Shown here: positions 22,984-31,739 of the stretch, one piece after another
Numbering within the stretch: position 1 is the stretch's first letter
How the letters are laid out: each line of letters starts with the position of its first letter
DNA from: Citrobacter werkmanii NBRC 105721
GTDB lineage: Bacteria > Pseudomonadota > Gammaproteobacteria > Enterobacterales > Enterobacteriaceae
DNA: 64,000 bases
Direction of reading: 5' to 3'
NCBI GenBank assembly: GCA_000759755.1
Contig: BBMW01000002.1
Location: 124,001-188,000 of the forward strand
The notes under the pieces: model-generated
What the model was told of the DNA's origin: nothing
The model's database searches: none
Seen by the model: the letters and a program-made list of their open reading frames with translations, nothing else
Program-made: the position numbers and the translations under genes

Positions 22984-23787
22984 ATGAAGGATTTCATTAC
23001 CGAAGCATGGCTCAGAGCGAATCATACGCTCAGCGAGGGGGCTGAAATTCATCTCCCCGCTGATGCTCGCCTGACGCCGTCTGCCCGGGAATTACTGGAA
23101 AGCCGACATCTGCGCATTAAGTTTATCGACGAGCAGGGCAGCCTGTTTATTGATGACGAACAACAGCAGCCGCAGCCGGTGCATGGTTTAACCAGCAGCG
23201 ATACCCATCCACAGGCCAGCTGCGAACTGTGTCATCAACCGGTGGCGAAGAAACCAGACACGCTGACGCATCTGACGGCTGACAAGATGGTGGCCAAAAG
23301 TGATCCACGTCTGGGATTTCGCGCCGCGCTGGACAGCACCATCGCGCTGGCCGTGTGGTTGCAGATCGAGCTGGCGGAACCGTGGCAGCCGTGGCTGGCG
23401 GATATCCGTTCGCGTCTGGGCAATATTATGCGCGCCGATGCTATGGATGAGCCGCTGGCCGCACAAGCTATCGTCGGTTTGAGCGACGAAGATTTACACC
23501 GGCTTTCACATCATCCGCTGCGCTATCTGGATCACGATCATCTGGTGCCTGAGGCCAGCCACGGACGTGATTGCGCGCTGCTGAATCTGCTGCGTACCAA
23601 AGTCCGTGAAACGGAGACGGTGGCGGCTCAGGTCTTCATTACCCGCAGTTTTGAAGTTATACGACCGGACATCATGCAGGCGCTCAATCGCCTTTCCAGT
23701 ACGGTCTACGTGATGATGATTCTGAGCGTGGCGAAACATCCGCTGACGGTTAGCCAAATTCAACAACGACTGGGGGAGAAGCCATGA
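22984..23787 (+). CDS. eutT: EutT, ATP:cob(I)alamin adenosyltransferase (motif Cys79 replaced by Ser)
   Basis: EutT makes adenosylcobalamin, the cofactor of ethanolamine ammonia-lyase. At 267 residues it has the normal length. Salmonella and E. coli EutT carry a metal-binding HX11CCX2C motif. Here His67, Cys80 and Cys83 are kept, but position 79 is Ser (codon AGC at 23218-23220), giving HX11SCX2C, and a His follows Cys83. The rest, including the C-terminal all-helical adenosyltransferase region ([27 protein letters not shown]), is well conserved. Its stop overlaps eutD by 4 bases. Confidence 0.95.
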   Translation: MKDFITEAWLRANHTLSEGAEIHLPADARLTPSARELLESRHLRIKFIDEQGSLFIDDEQQQPQPVHGLTSSDTHPQASCELCHQPVAKKPDTLTHLTADKMVAKSDPRLGFRAALDSTIALAVWLQIELAEPWQPWLADIRSRLGNIMRADAMDEPLAAQAIVGLSDEDLHRLSHHPLRYLDHDHLVPEASHGRDCALLNLLRTKVRETETVAAQVFITRSFEVIRPDIMQALNRLSSTVYVMMILSVAKHPLTVSQIQQRLGEKP

Positions 23788-24800
23788 TCATCGAACGTGC
23801 TCGTCAACTCGCCCAGCAAGCCCCTGCTCGGGTGGTGTTCCCGGATGCGCTGGATGTCCGGGTGCTGAAAGCCGCGAATTATCTGCATCAGCACGGTCTG
23901 GCACGCCCCATTCTTGTCGCCAGCCCATTTGCTTTGCGCCAGTTTGCTCTCAGCCATCGGGTGGCGATGGATGGTATCCAGGTTATCGATCCGCAAAGCA
24001 ATCTGGCAATGCGCGAAGAGTTTGCGCTGCGCTGGCTGACCCGCGCGGGAGATAAAACGCCAGCCGATGCGCTGGAAAAGCTCAATGATCCGCTGATGTT
24101 CGCTGCGGCAATGGTCAGCGCGCGAGAAGCTGACGTCTGTATTGCCGGCAATCTGTCGTCAACAGCAAACGTGCTGCGCGCCGGGTTACGCATTATTGGG
24201 CTACAGCCGGGCTGTAAAACGCTGTCGTCGATTTTTCTGATGCTGCCGCAGTATCTCGGACCGTCATTAGGCTTTGCCGATTGCAGCGTCGTACCCCAGC
24301 CCACCGCTGCACAGCTGGCGGATATTGCGATTGCCAGCGCGCAGACCTGGCAGGCAATTACCGGTGAAGAGCCGCGCGTGGCCATGCTGTCGTTTTCAAG
24401 TAATGGCAGTGCCCGTCACCCCAACGTCGCTAACGTGCAGCAGGCGACCGAGATCGTTCGTGAACGTGCGCCGCAGCTTATCGTGGATGGCGAACTGCAA
24501 TTTGATGCCGCCTTTGTTCCGGATGTCGCCGCGCAAAAAGCGCCTGCAAGTCCGTTAAAGGGTAATGCCAATGTGATGGTCTTCCCATCGCTTGAAGCAG
24601 GCAATATTGGTTACAAAATCGCCCAGCGTTTGGGAGGGTATCGTGCAGTCGGGCCACTGATCCAGGGGCTTGCCGCACCGCTTCATGACCTCTCTCGCGG
24701 CTGTAGCGTACAGGAAATTATCGAACTGGCGTTGGTGGCAGCAGTGCCGCGCCAGACTGACGTGAGTCGTGAAAACGCCTCACAAACACTGGTTGTTTAG
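23784..24800 (+). CDS. eutD: EutD, microcompartment phosphotransacetylase
   Basis: Converts acetyl-CoA and phosphate to acetyl-phosphate and CoA, recycling CoA inside the compartment. The 338 residues form a single PTA_PTB domain, lacking the regulatory N-terminus of housekeeping Pta; [13 protein letters not shown]-like and [11 protein letters not shown] segments are typical. The start codon overlaps the eutT stop (ATGA), indicating coupled translation. eutM follows after a 36-base gap. Confidence 0.95.
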   Translation: MIIERARQLAQQAPARVVFPDALDVRVLKAANYLHQHGLARPILVASPFALRQFALSHRVAMDGIQVIDPQSNLAMREEFALRWLTRAGDKTPADALEKLNDPLMFAAAMVSAREADVCIAGNLSSTANVLRAGLRIIGLQPGCKTLSSIFLMLPQYLGPSLGFADCSVVPQPTAAQLADIAIASAQTWQAITGEEPRVAMLSFSSNGSARHPNVANVQQATEIVRERAPQLIVDGELQFDAAFVPDVAAQKAPASPLKGNANVMVFPSLEAGNIGYKIAQRLGGYRAVGPLIQGLAAPLHDLSRGCSVQEIIELALVAAVPRQTDVSRENASQTLVV

Positions 24801-24836
24801 GTCCCGTTCTGGACCCCTTAATGAGAGGAAAACACA

Positions 24837-25130
24837 ATGGAAGCATTAGGAATGATTGAAACCCGGGGCCTGGTTGCACTGATTGAGGCTTCTGACGCAA
24901 TGGTTAAAGCGGCACGCGTGAAACTGGTTGGCGTGAAGCAGATCGGTGGCGGTCTGGTCACTGCCATGGTCCGTGGCGACGTAGCGGCATGCAAAGCCGC
25001 AACGGACGCAGGTGCTGCGGCTGCACAGCGTATTGGCGAGCTGGTTTCCGTACATGTGATCCCGCGTCCGCATGGCGATCTGGAGGAAGTATTCCCGATC
25101 AGCTTTAAAGGCGACAGCAACGACATGTAA
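24837..25130 (+). CDS. eutM: EutM, major hexameric shell protein
   Basis: A single canonical BMC domain of 97 residues ([20 protein letters not shown]...) that forms flat hexamers, the main facet tiles of the microcompartment. GAGAGGAAAACACA gives a strong ribosome binding site, fitting a high-copy product. It is followed by an unusually long 114-base spacer with hairpins before eutN. Confidence 0.97.
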   Translation: MEALGMIETRGLVALIEASDAMVKAARVKLVGVKQIGGGLVTAMVRGDVAACKAATDAGAAAAQRIGELVSVHVIPRPHGDLEEVFPISFKGDSNDM

Positions 25131-25139
25131 GTCGTCCAT

Positions 25140-25165
25140 GTGACGCCACAGACTGTATTGCTGGC
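25140..25165 (+). other. Hairpin in the eutM-eutN spacer
   Basis: TGACGCCA (25140-25147) and TGGCGTCA (25158-25165) are perfect 8-bp inverted arms with a 10-base loop. A second, looser pairing (ACCCTC near 25169 with GAGGGT near 25200) follows. There is no T run, so an RNA-stabilising or processing role is more likely than termination. Confidence 0.55.
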
Positions 25166-25244
25166 GTCACCCTCTCTCCTTTTCACATTACCTTCTGCGG
25201 AGGGTAGGGGGAGGTTTTACCTGAAATATGCCACGGAGGCGCGT

Positions 25245-25532
25245 ATGAAACTGGCAATCGTCACAGGACAAATTGTTTGTACCGTACGCCATCAGGGGCT
25301 CGCGCACGACAAGTTGCTGATGGTGGAAATGATTGATGCCCAGGGTAACCCCGACGGGCAATGTGCTGTTGCTATCGACAGCATCGGGGCGGGAACCGGA
25401 GAGTGGGTGCTGCTGGTCAGCGGAAGCTCAGCCCGTCAGGCGCACCGTAACGAATCATCACCTGTCGATCTGTGCGTGATTGGCATTGTCGATGAAGTGG
25501 TGGCAGGTGGTCAGGTGATCTTCCATAAATAA
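25245..25532 (+). CDS. eutN: EutN, pentameric vertex protein
   Basis: The 95-residue protein belongs to the EutN/CcmL family whose pentamers cap shell vertices. MKLAIVTGQIVCTVRH is the typical first strand. The ATG at 25245 is preferred over an in-frame ATG at 25140 because GGAGGC lies 4-9 bases before it, the length matches the family, and the upstream stretch encodes low-complexity sequence from a hairpin spacer. eutE follows 11 bases later. Confidence 0.95.
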   Translation: MKLAIVTGQIVCTVRHQGLAHDKLLMVEMIDAQGNPDGQCAVAIDSIGAGTGEWVLLVSGSSARQAHRNESSPVDLCVIGIVDEVVAGGQVIFHK

Positions 25533-25543
25533 GGCAGAAAATC

Positions 25544-26947
25544 ATGAATCAACAGGATATTGAACAGGTCGTGAAAGCGGTACTGCTGAAAATGAAAGAC
25601 AGCAGCCAACCCGTCAGTGCCGTTCAAGAAATGGGCGTTTTTGCCTCCCTGGATGACGCAGTGGCGGCAGCAAAACTGGCCCAGCAAGGGCTGAAAAGCG
25701 TTGCCATGCGCCAACTGGCTATCACGGCGCTACGTGAGGCGGGCGAAAAGCACGCCAGAGAATTAGCGGAACTTGCCGTCACAGAAACCGGCATGGGACG
25801 CGTTGAGGATAAATTTGCCAAAAACGTGGCGCAGGCACGCGGCACGCCGGGAGTGGAATGTCTGTCTCCACAGGTCCTGACCGGCGATAACGGCCTGACG
25901 CTGATTGAAAATGCGCCGTGGGGCGTGGTGGCCTCGGTGACACCGTCCACCAACCCGGCCGCAACCGTTATTAACAATGCCATTAGCCTGATCGCAGCTG
26001 GCAACAGCGTGGTCTTCGCGCCGCATCCGGCGGCGAAAAAAGTTTCTCAGCGCGCCATCACCCTGCTTAACCAGGCGGTGGTCGCTGCAGGCGGTCCGGC
26101 AAACCTGCTGGTCACCGTTGCCAATCCGGATATCGAAACCGCCCAGCGTCTGTTCAAGTACCCAGGCATCGGCCTGCTGGTCGTCACCGGTGGCGAAGCC
26201 GTAGTGGATGCCGCGCGTAAACACACCAACAAACGTTTGATTGCTGCCGGTGCGGGTAACCCGCCGGTGGTGGTGGATGAAACGGCCGACCTGGCACGCG
26301 CGGCGCAGTCGATCGTCAAAGGCGCGTCGTTTGACAACAACATTATCTGCGCCGACGAAAAAGTGCTGATTGTGGTCGACAGCGTCGCCGATGAGCTGAT
26401 GCGTCTGATGGAAAGCCAGCATGCGGTGAAATTGACCGCGGCCCAAGCTGAACAGCTGCAACCAGTGCTGCTGAAAAATATCGATGAGCGCGGTAAAGGC
26501 ACGGTCAGTCGTGACTGGGTAGGGCGCGACGCAGGAAAAATCGCTGCGGCGATTGGTCTGAACGTACCGGAGCAAACCCGGCTGTTATTCGTCGAAACCT
26601 CCGCGACGCATCCGTTTGCCGTCACCGAACTGATGATGCCGGTTCTGCCGGTCGTGCGGGTCGCTAACGTCGATGAAGCCATTGAACTGGCGGTCAAGCT
26701 TGAAGGCGGCTGCCACCATACGGCGGCGATGCACTCACGCAACATCGACAATATGAACCGCATGGCGAACGCCATTGATACCAGCATTTTCGTTAAGAAC
26801 GGGCCGTGTATTGCCGGTCTGGGACTTGGCGGCGAAGGCTGGACCACGATGACCATTACCACGCCAACCGGGGAAGGGGTGACCAGCGCGCGTACGTTTG
26901 TGCGTCTGCGTCGCTGTGTGTTGGTGGACGCCTTCAGAATTGTATAA
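25544..26947 (+). CDS. eutE: EutE, CoA-acylating acetaldehyde dehydrogenase
   Basis: Oxidises acetaldehyde to acetyl-CoA with NAD+ inside the microcompartment. The 467-residue protein starts with a short amphipathic helix (about residues 3-18, QQDIEQVVKAVLLKM), the kind of encapsulation peptide that targets cargo to the shell, then an aldehyde dehydrogenase fold. The catalytic Cys is in SFDNNIICADEK near residue 269, and ENAPWGVVASVTPSTNP is the CoA/NAD-binding region. eutJ starts 12 bases later. Confidence 0.96.
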   Translation: MNQQDIEQVVKAVLLKMKDSSQPVSAVQEMGVFASLDDAVAAAKLAQQGLKSVAMRQLAITALREAGEKHARELAELAVTETGMGRVEDKFAKNVAQARGTPGVECLSPQVLTGDNGLTLIENAPWGVVASVTPSTNPAATVINNAISLIAAGNSVVFAPHPAAKKVSQRAITLLNQAVVAAGGPANLLVTVANPDIETAQRLFKYPGIGLLVVTGGEAVVDAARKHTNKRLIAAGAGNPPVVVDETADLARAAQSIVKGASFDNNIICADEKVLIVVDSVADELMRLMESQHAVKLTAAQAEQLQPVLLKNIDERGKGTVSRDWVGRDAGKIAAAIGLNVPEQTRLLFVETSATHPFAVTELMMPVLPVVRVANVDEAIELAVKLEGGCHHTAAMHSRNIDNMNRMANAIDTSIFVKNGPCIAGLGLGGEGWTTMTITTPTGEGVTSARTFVRLRRCVLVDAFRIV

Positions 26948-26959
26948 GGAGTAAAAGAG

Positions 26960-27799
26960 ATGGCGCACGACGAACAACGTTGGCTGACACCCAGACTGCA
27001 AAAAGCAGCCACGCTATGCAACCAGACGCCTGCTGAGAGCGAATCACCGCTATGGTTGGGCGTTGATTTGGGGACGTGTGATGTGGTGTCGATGGTCGTC
27101 GACGGTGACGGGCAGCCGGTAGCGGTTTGCCTCGACTGGGCCGATGTCGTGCGCGATGGCATCGTCTGGGATTTCTTCGGCGCAGTAACCATTGTTCGTC
27201 GCCATCTCGATACGCTTGAACAACAGCTGGGTTGCCGCTTTACCCATGCGGCAACCTCGTTTCCACCGGGAACGGACCCACGAATCTCCATTAACGTGCT
27301 GGAGTCAGCCGGACTTGAAGTGAGTCATGTGCTCGACGAGCCGACCGCCGTGGCGGATCTGTTGCAGCTCGATAACGCTGGTGTGGTGGATATTGGTGGC
27401 GGTACCACCGGGATTGCCATTGTTAAACAGGGCAAAGTGACCTACTCCGCCGATGAAGCGACCGGTGGGCATCACATTTCTCTGACGCTGGCCGGTAACC
27501 GCCGTATCCAACTGGAAGAAGCCGAACAGTACAAACGTAGCAACGGTCAGGAAATCTGGCCGGTGGTTAAGCCGGTCTACGAAAAGATGGCGGAAATCGT
27601 GGCTCACCATATAGCCGGACAGGGCGTTACCGATTTATGGCTGGCCGGCGGTTCCTGCATGCAGCCGGGCGTGGATGAGCTGTTCCGTAAGCGCTTCCCG
27701 GAACTGCAGGTGCATTTACCCCAGCACAGCCTGTTTATGACCCCGCTGGCGATTGCCAACAGCGGAAAAGAAAAAGCGGAAGGAATCTATGCAAGCTGA
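26960..27799 (+). CDS. eutJ: EutJ, Hsp70/actin-fold chaperone-like protein
   Basis: A 279-residue protein of the DnaK/FtsA-like ATPase fold: phosphate 1 motif GVDLGTCDVV near residue 35 and phosphate 2 motif VVDIGGGTTGIAI near residue 145. It lacks the DnaK substrate-binding domain. A role as an assembly or reactivation chaperone is inferred from the fold; no activity is firmly known to me. The first codons of eutG overlap its end by 11 bases. Confidence 0.93.
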   Translation: MAHDEQRWLTPRLQKAATLCNQTPAESESPLWLGVDLGTCDVVSMVVDGDGQPVAVCLDWADVVRDGIVWDFFGAVTIVRRHLDTLEQQLGCRFTHAATSFPPGTDPRISINVLESAGLEVSHVLDEPTAVADLLQLDNAGVVDIGGGTTGIAIVKQGKVTYSADEATGGHHISLTLAGNRRIQLEEAEQYKRSNGQEIWPVVKPVYEKMAEIVAHHIAGQGVTDLWLAGGSCMQPGVDELFRKRFPELQVHLPQHSLFMTPLAIANSGKEKAEGIYAS

Positions 27800-28976
27800 A
27801 TTGCAGACCGCGCTCTTTCAGGCATTCGACACCCTGAATCTGCAACGCGTAAAAACGTTTAGCGTCCCACCGGTCACCCTTTGCGGACTCGGAGCGCTCA
27901 GTACCTGCGGACAGGAAGCACAAACGCGCGGACTGACGCACATGTTTGTCATGGTAGACAGCTTCCTGCATCAGGCGGGAATGACCGCTGCGCTGGAACG
28001 CAGCCTGGCGATGAAAGGTGTGGCGATGACGCTGTGGCCATGTCCGGTGGGCGAACCGTGCATTACGGATGTCTGCGCCGCGGTCGCGCAACTGCGTGAA
28101 TCGAAGTGCGACGGCGTGGTGGCCTTTGGCGGTGGCTCTGTACTGGATGCCGCTAAAGCAGTGGCGTTGCTGGTGACTAATCCCACGCAGACCCTGGCTG
28201 ACATGGATGAGCGCAGCGCGTTACGTCCGCGTTTGCCGCTGATTGCCGTACCAACTACCGCCGGAACGGGGTCGGAAACCACTAACGTCACGGTGATTAT
28301 CGACGCCGCGACCGGACTTAAAAAAGTGCTGGCGCATGCGTCGTTGATGCCGGATGTGGCGATTCTTGACGCCGCGCTAACGGAAGGCGTACCCGCACAC
28401 GTCACGGCGATGACCGGGATCGATGCGCTGACGCATGCCGTTGAAGCGTATAGCGCCCTGAACGCGACGCCGTTTACCGACAGCCTGGCGATTGGCGCGA
28501 TTGCGATGATCGGCAAATCGCTGCCGAAGGCCGTTGGCTATGGGCAGGATCTGGCGGCGCGGGAAAGCATGCTGCTGGCCTCCTGTATGGCCGGGATGGC
28601 GTTTTCCAGCGCGGGGCTGGGCCTGTGCCATGCGATGGCCCACCAGCCGGGTGCGACGTTGCACATTCCGCACGGGCAGGCTAACGCCATGCTGCTGCCC
28701 ACGGTAATGGGGTTCAACCGCATGGTGTGTCGCGAACGCTTCAGTCATATCGGACGGGCGTTAACCAACAAGAAGTCGGACGATCGCGATGCCATCAACG
28801 CCGTCAGCGAGCTGATTAGCGAAGTGGGCCAGACCAGACGGCTCTCCGACGTTGGGGCAAAGCCCGAGCATTACAGCGCATGGGCTGACGCCGCGCTGGA
28901 GGATATTTGTATTCGCAGTAACCCACGCACCGCCACACAGGCACAGATTATCGACCTGTACGTGGCTGCCGGGTAA
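27789..28976 (+). CDS. eutG: EutG, iron-dependent alcohol dehydrogenase
   Basis: Reduces acetaldehyde to ethanol and recycles NAD+ in the microcompartment. The 395-residue product is an iron-containing group III alcohol dehydrogenase: GGGSVLDAAKAV nucleotide loop, PTTAGTGSETT segment, and metal ligands in the GLGLCHAMAHQPG and IPHGQANAM motifs. The ATG at 27789 (AAGGAA upstream) gives the E. coli length; an earlier in-frame ATG inside eutJ is unlikely. Its N-terminal helix is a plausible targeting peptide. A REP element separates it from eutH. Confidence 0.95.
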   Translation: MQAELQTALFQAFDTLNLQRVKTFSVPPVTLCGLGALSTCGQEAQTRGLTHMFVMVDSFLHQAGMTAALERSLAMKGVAMTLWPCPVGEPCITDVCAAVAQLRESKCDGVVAFGGGSVLDAAKAVALLVTNPTQTLADMDERSALRPRLPLIAVPTTAGTGSETTNVTVIIDAATGLKKVLAHASLMPDVAILDAALTEGVPAHVTAMTGIDALTHAVEAYSALNATPFTDSLAIGAIAMIGKSLPKAVGYGQDLAARESMLLASCMAGMAFSSAGLGLCHAMAHQPGATLHIPHGQANAMLLPTVMGFNRMVCRERFSHIGRALTNKKSDDRDAINAVSELISEVGQTRRLSDVGAKPEHYSAWADAALEDICIRSNPRTATQAQIIDLYVAAG

Positions 28977-28978
28977 TG

Positions 28979-29069
28979 CCTGTAGGCCGGATAAGGTGCT
29001 CGCACCGCCATCCGGCAATAACACGGCGTTAATGCCGGAGGCGACGTAAACGTCTTATCCGGCCTACAA
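28979..29069. repeat. REP/BIME element inside the eut operon (eutG-eutH)
   Basis: Inverted outer arms TGTAGGCCGGATAAG (from 28981) and CTTATCCGGCCTACA (to about 29068), with CCATCCGGCA and TGCCGGAGGCG inner arms, form a full mosaic REP unit filling the spacer between eutG and eutH. Confidence 0.9.
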
Positions 29070-29095
29070 ATCACAAATGACAGGGAGTAGGGGCT

Positions 29096-30328
29096 ATGGG
29101 AATTAACGAAATCATCATGTACATCATGATGTTCTTTATGCTGATTGCCGCCGTGGACAGGATCCTGTCGCAGTTTGGCGGTTCAGCGCGCTTCCTCGGT
29201 AAGTTCGGTAAGAGTATTGAGGGATCGGGCGGTCAGTTTGAAGAAGGTTTTATGGCGATGGGCGCGTTGGGCCTGGCGATGGTCGGTATGACCGCGCTGG
29301 CACCGGTACTGGCGCATGTGCTCGGTCCGGTGATTATTCCGCTGTACGAAATGCTGGGCGCGAACCCGTCGATGTTTGCCGGAACGCTGCTGGCGTGCGA
29401 CATGGGCGGCTTCTTCCTGGCAAAAGAACTGGCGGGCGGCGACGTTGCGGCGTGGTTGTACTCTGGCCTGATCCTTGGGGCGATGATGGGGCCGACGCTG
29501 GTTTTCTCCATTCCGGTTGCGCTGGGGATTATTGAACCGTCCGACCGTCGTTATCTGGCGTTGGGCGTGCTGGCCGGTATCGTCACCATTCCGATTGGTT
29601 GTATTGCGGGTGGTTTGATAGCGATGTACTCCGGCGTTGAAATCAACGGTCAGCCGGTGGAGTTCACCTTCGCGCTAATCCTGATGAACATGATCCCGGT
29701 GCTGATCGTGGCTGTGCTGGTGGCGCTGGGTCTGAAATTCATCCCGGAAAAAATGATCAACGGCTTCCAGATTTTCGCGAAATTCCTGGTGGCGCTGATC
29801 ACCATCGGTCTGGCGGCGGCGGTCATCAAATTCCTGCTTGGTTGGGAGCTGATCCCGGGTCTGGACCCTATCTTCATGGCGCCGGGCGACAAGCCGGGTG
29901 AAGTGATGCGCGCCATCGAAGTTATCGGCTCTATCTCCTGTGTACTGCTCGGCGCGTACCCGATGGTGCTGCTGCTGACCCGCTGGTTTGAAAAACCGCT
30001 GATGAGCGTCGGTAACCTGTTAAAAGTCAATAACATTGCGGCTGCGGGCATGGTGGCGACACTGGCGAACAACATCCCAATGTTCGGCATGATGAAGAAT
30101 ATGGATACCCGCGGCAAAGTGATCAACTGCGCGTTTGCGGTCTCCGCGGCCTTCGCGCTGGGTGACCACTTAGGTTTCGCCGCTGCCAACATGAACGCCA
30201 TGATCTTCCCGATGATTGTCGGCAAGCTGATTGGCGGCGTGACGGCGATTGGTGTGGCTATGCTGTTGGTACCGAAAGATGAAGATGTGCCAGCAGAAGT
30301 GGAAACCAACCCGGAGGCGCAATCGTGA
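29096..30328 (+). CDS. eutH: EutH, ethanolamine transporter
   Basis: A 410-residue inner-membrane protein with about ten or more hydrophobic helices, including MYIMMFFMLIAAVDRI at the start and a long C-terminal helix before a hydrophilic tail (VPKDEDVPAEVETNPEAQS). It imports ethanolamine, needed mainly at low external concentration or acidic pH. GGGAGTAGGGG lies before the ATG, downstream of the REP element. Its TGA overlaps the eutA GTG. Confidence 0.95.
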   Translation: MGINEIIMYIMMFFMLIAAVDRILSQFGGSARFLGKFGKSIEGSGGQFEEGFMAMGALGLAMVGMTALAPVLAHVLGPVIIPLYEMLGANPSMFAGTLLACDMGGFFLAKELAGGDVAAWLYSGLILGAMMGPTLVFSIPVALGIIEPSDRRYLALGVLAGIVTIPIGCIAGGLIAMYSGVEINGQPVEFTFALILMNMIPVLIVAVLVALGLKFIPEKMINGFQIFAKFLVALITIGLAAAVIKFLLGWELIPGLDPIFMAPGDKPGEVMRAIEVIGSISCVLLGAYPMVLLLTRWFEKPLMSVGNLLKVNNIAAAGMVATLANNIPMFGMMKNMDTRGKVINCAFAVSAAFALGDHLGFAAANMNAMIFPMIVGKLIGGVTAIGVAMLLVPKDEDVPAEVETNPEAQS

Positions 30329-31728
30329 ACACTCGCCAGCTACTGAGCGTCGGTATCGATATCGGCACCACCACCACTCAGGTGATCTTCTCGCGCCTTG
30401 AGCTGGTTAACCGTGCGGCAGTGTCGCAGGTGCCGCGCTACGAATTCATCAAACGCGAAATTAGCTGGCAAAGCCCGGTGTTCTTCACCCCTGTTGATAA
30501 GCAGGGCGGGTTGAAAGAGGCTGAACTTAAGGCACTGATCCTTGCCCAGTATCAGGCGGCGGGCATCAAGCCTGAAGCTGTTGATTCCGGGGCGATCATC
30601 ATCACCGGCGAAAGCGCCAAAACCCGCAACGCCCGCCCGGCGGTAATGACGCTCTCCCAGTCGCTGGGGGACTTCGTGGTTGCCAGCGCCGGTCCGCACC
30701 TGGAGTCGGTGATCGCCGGTCACGGTGCGGGCGCACAAACGCTGTCTGAGCAGAAGTTGTGCCGTGTACTGAATATCGACATCGGTGGCGGGACGTCGAA
30801 CTATGTGTTGTTCGACGCCGGAAAGGTCAGCGGTTCGGCCTGCCTGAACGTCGGTGGGCGACTGCTGGAAACTGACGGTCAGGGGCGCGTGGTGCATGCG
30901 CATCAGCCGGGACAGATGATTGTCGATGACGTATTTGGTCCGGGCTTTGACGCCCGAACGCTCAACGCCTCACAACTGGTCCAGGTAGCAAGACGCATGG
31001 CGGCGCTGATTGTGGAGGTGATTGACGGCACGCTGTCACCGCTGGCGCAGGCGCTGATGCAAACCGGTCTGCTGCCAACTGGCGTGAAGCCGGAAGTGAT
31101 TACGTTGTCCGGTGGGGTAGGTGAATGCTACCGCAACCAACCTGCCGATCCGTTCTGTTTTTCCGACATCGGACCGCTGCTCGCCACGGCGCTGCATGAG
31201 CATCCGCGTCTGCGTGAGATGAACGTGCAGTTCCCGGCGCAAACCGTGCGCGCCACGGTGATTGGCGCCGGGGCGCATACGCTGTCGCTTTCGGGCAGCA
31301 CTATCTGGCTGGAAGGCGTGGCGCTTCCGCTGCGCAATCTGCCGGTGGCGATTCCGGTTGATGAGGCTGATTTGGTGACTGCCTGGCAACAGGCGTTGAT
31401 GCAGCTCGATCTGGATCCGCAAACGGACGCCTACGTGCTGGCGCTGCCCGGTTCGCTACCGGTGCGCTACGCAGCGCTGTTAACGGTAATTGATGCGCTG
31501 CTGGCCTTTGTCGCGCGCTATCCGAATCCGCATCCCCTGCTGGTGGTAGCCGAGCAGGATTTTGGTAAAGCCCTGGGCATGCTGTTACGCCCACAGTTAC
31601 AGCAACACCCGCTGGCGGTCATCGATGAGGTGGTTGTCCGGGCGGGGGACTATATCGACATTGGTACGCCTCTTTTTGGCGGATCGGTTGTGCCGGTGAC
31701 GGTGAAATCACTCGCATTTCCTTCCTGA
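30325..31728 (+). CDS. eutA: EutA, reactivating factor of ethanolamine ammonia-lyase
   Basis: Starts with GTG at 30325, overlapping the eutH stop by 4 bases, with GGAGG 7 bases upstream. The 467-residue protein has an actin/Hsp70-like nucleotide fold: GIDIGTTTTQVIF at the N-terminus and IDIGGGTSNYVLF near residue 152. EutA exchanges damaged cobalamin on EutBC for fresh cofactor at the cost of ATP. E. coli K-12 carries a prophage in this part of the operon; here the gene is intact. Confidence 0.95.
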   Translation: MNTRQLLSVGIDIGTTTTQVIFSRLELVNRAAVSQVPRYEFIKREISWQSPVFFTPVDKQGGLKEAELKALILAQYQAAGIKPEAVDSGAIIITGESAKTRNARPAVMTLSQSLGDFVVASAGPHLESVIAGHGAGAQTLSEQKLCRVLNIDIGGGTSNYVLFDAGKVSGSACLNVGGRLLETDGQGRVVHAHQPGQMIVDDVFGPGFDARTLNASQLVQVARRMAALIVEVIDGTLSPLAQALMQTGLLPTGVKPEVITLSGGVGECYRNQPADPFCFSDIGPLLATALHEHPRLREMNVQFPAQTVRATVIGAGAHTLSLSGSTIWLEGVALPLRNLPVAIPVDEADLVTAWQQALMQLDLDPQTDAYVLALPGSLPVRYAALLTVIDALLAFVARYPNPHPLLVVAEQDFGKALGMLLRPQLQQHPLAVIDEVVVRAGDYIDIGTPLFGGSVVPVTVKSLAFPS

Positions 31729-31739
31729 GGGAACGACTT

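Noticed and set aside
26047-27291. 414-codon open frame antisense to eutE-eutJ
   Set aside because: Spans two conserved genes on the other strand and gives a Ser/Arg/Pro-rich low-complexity product.
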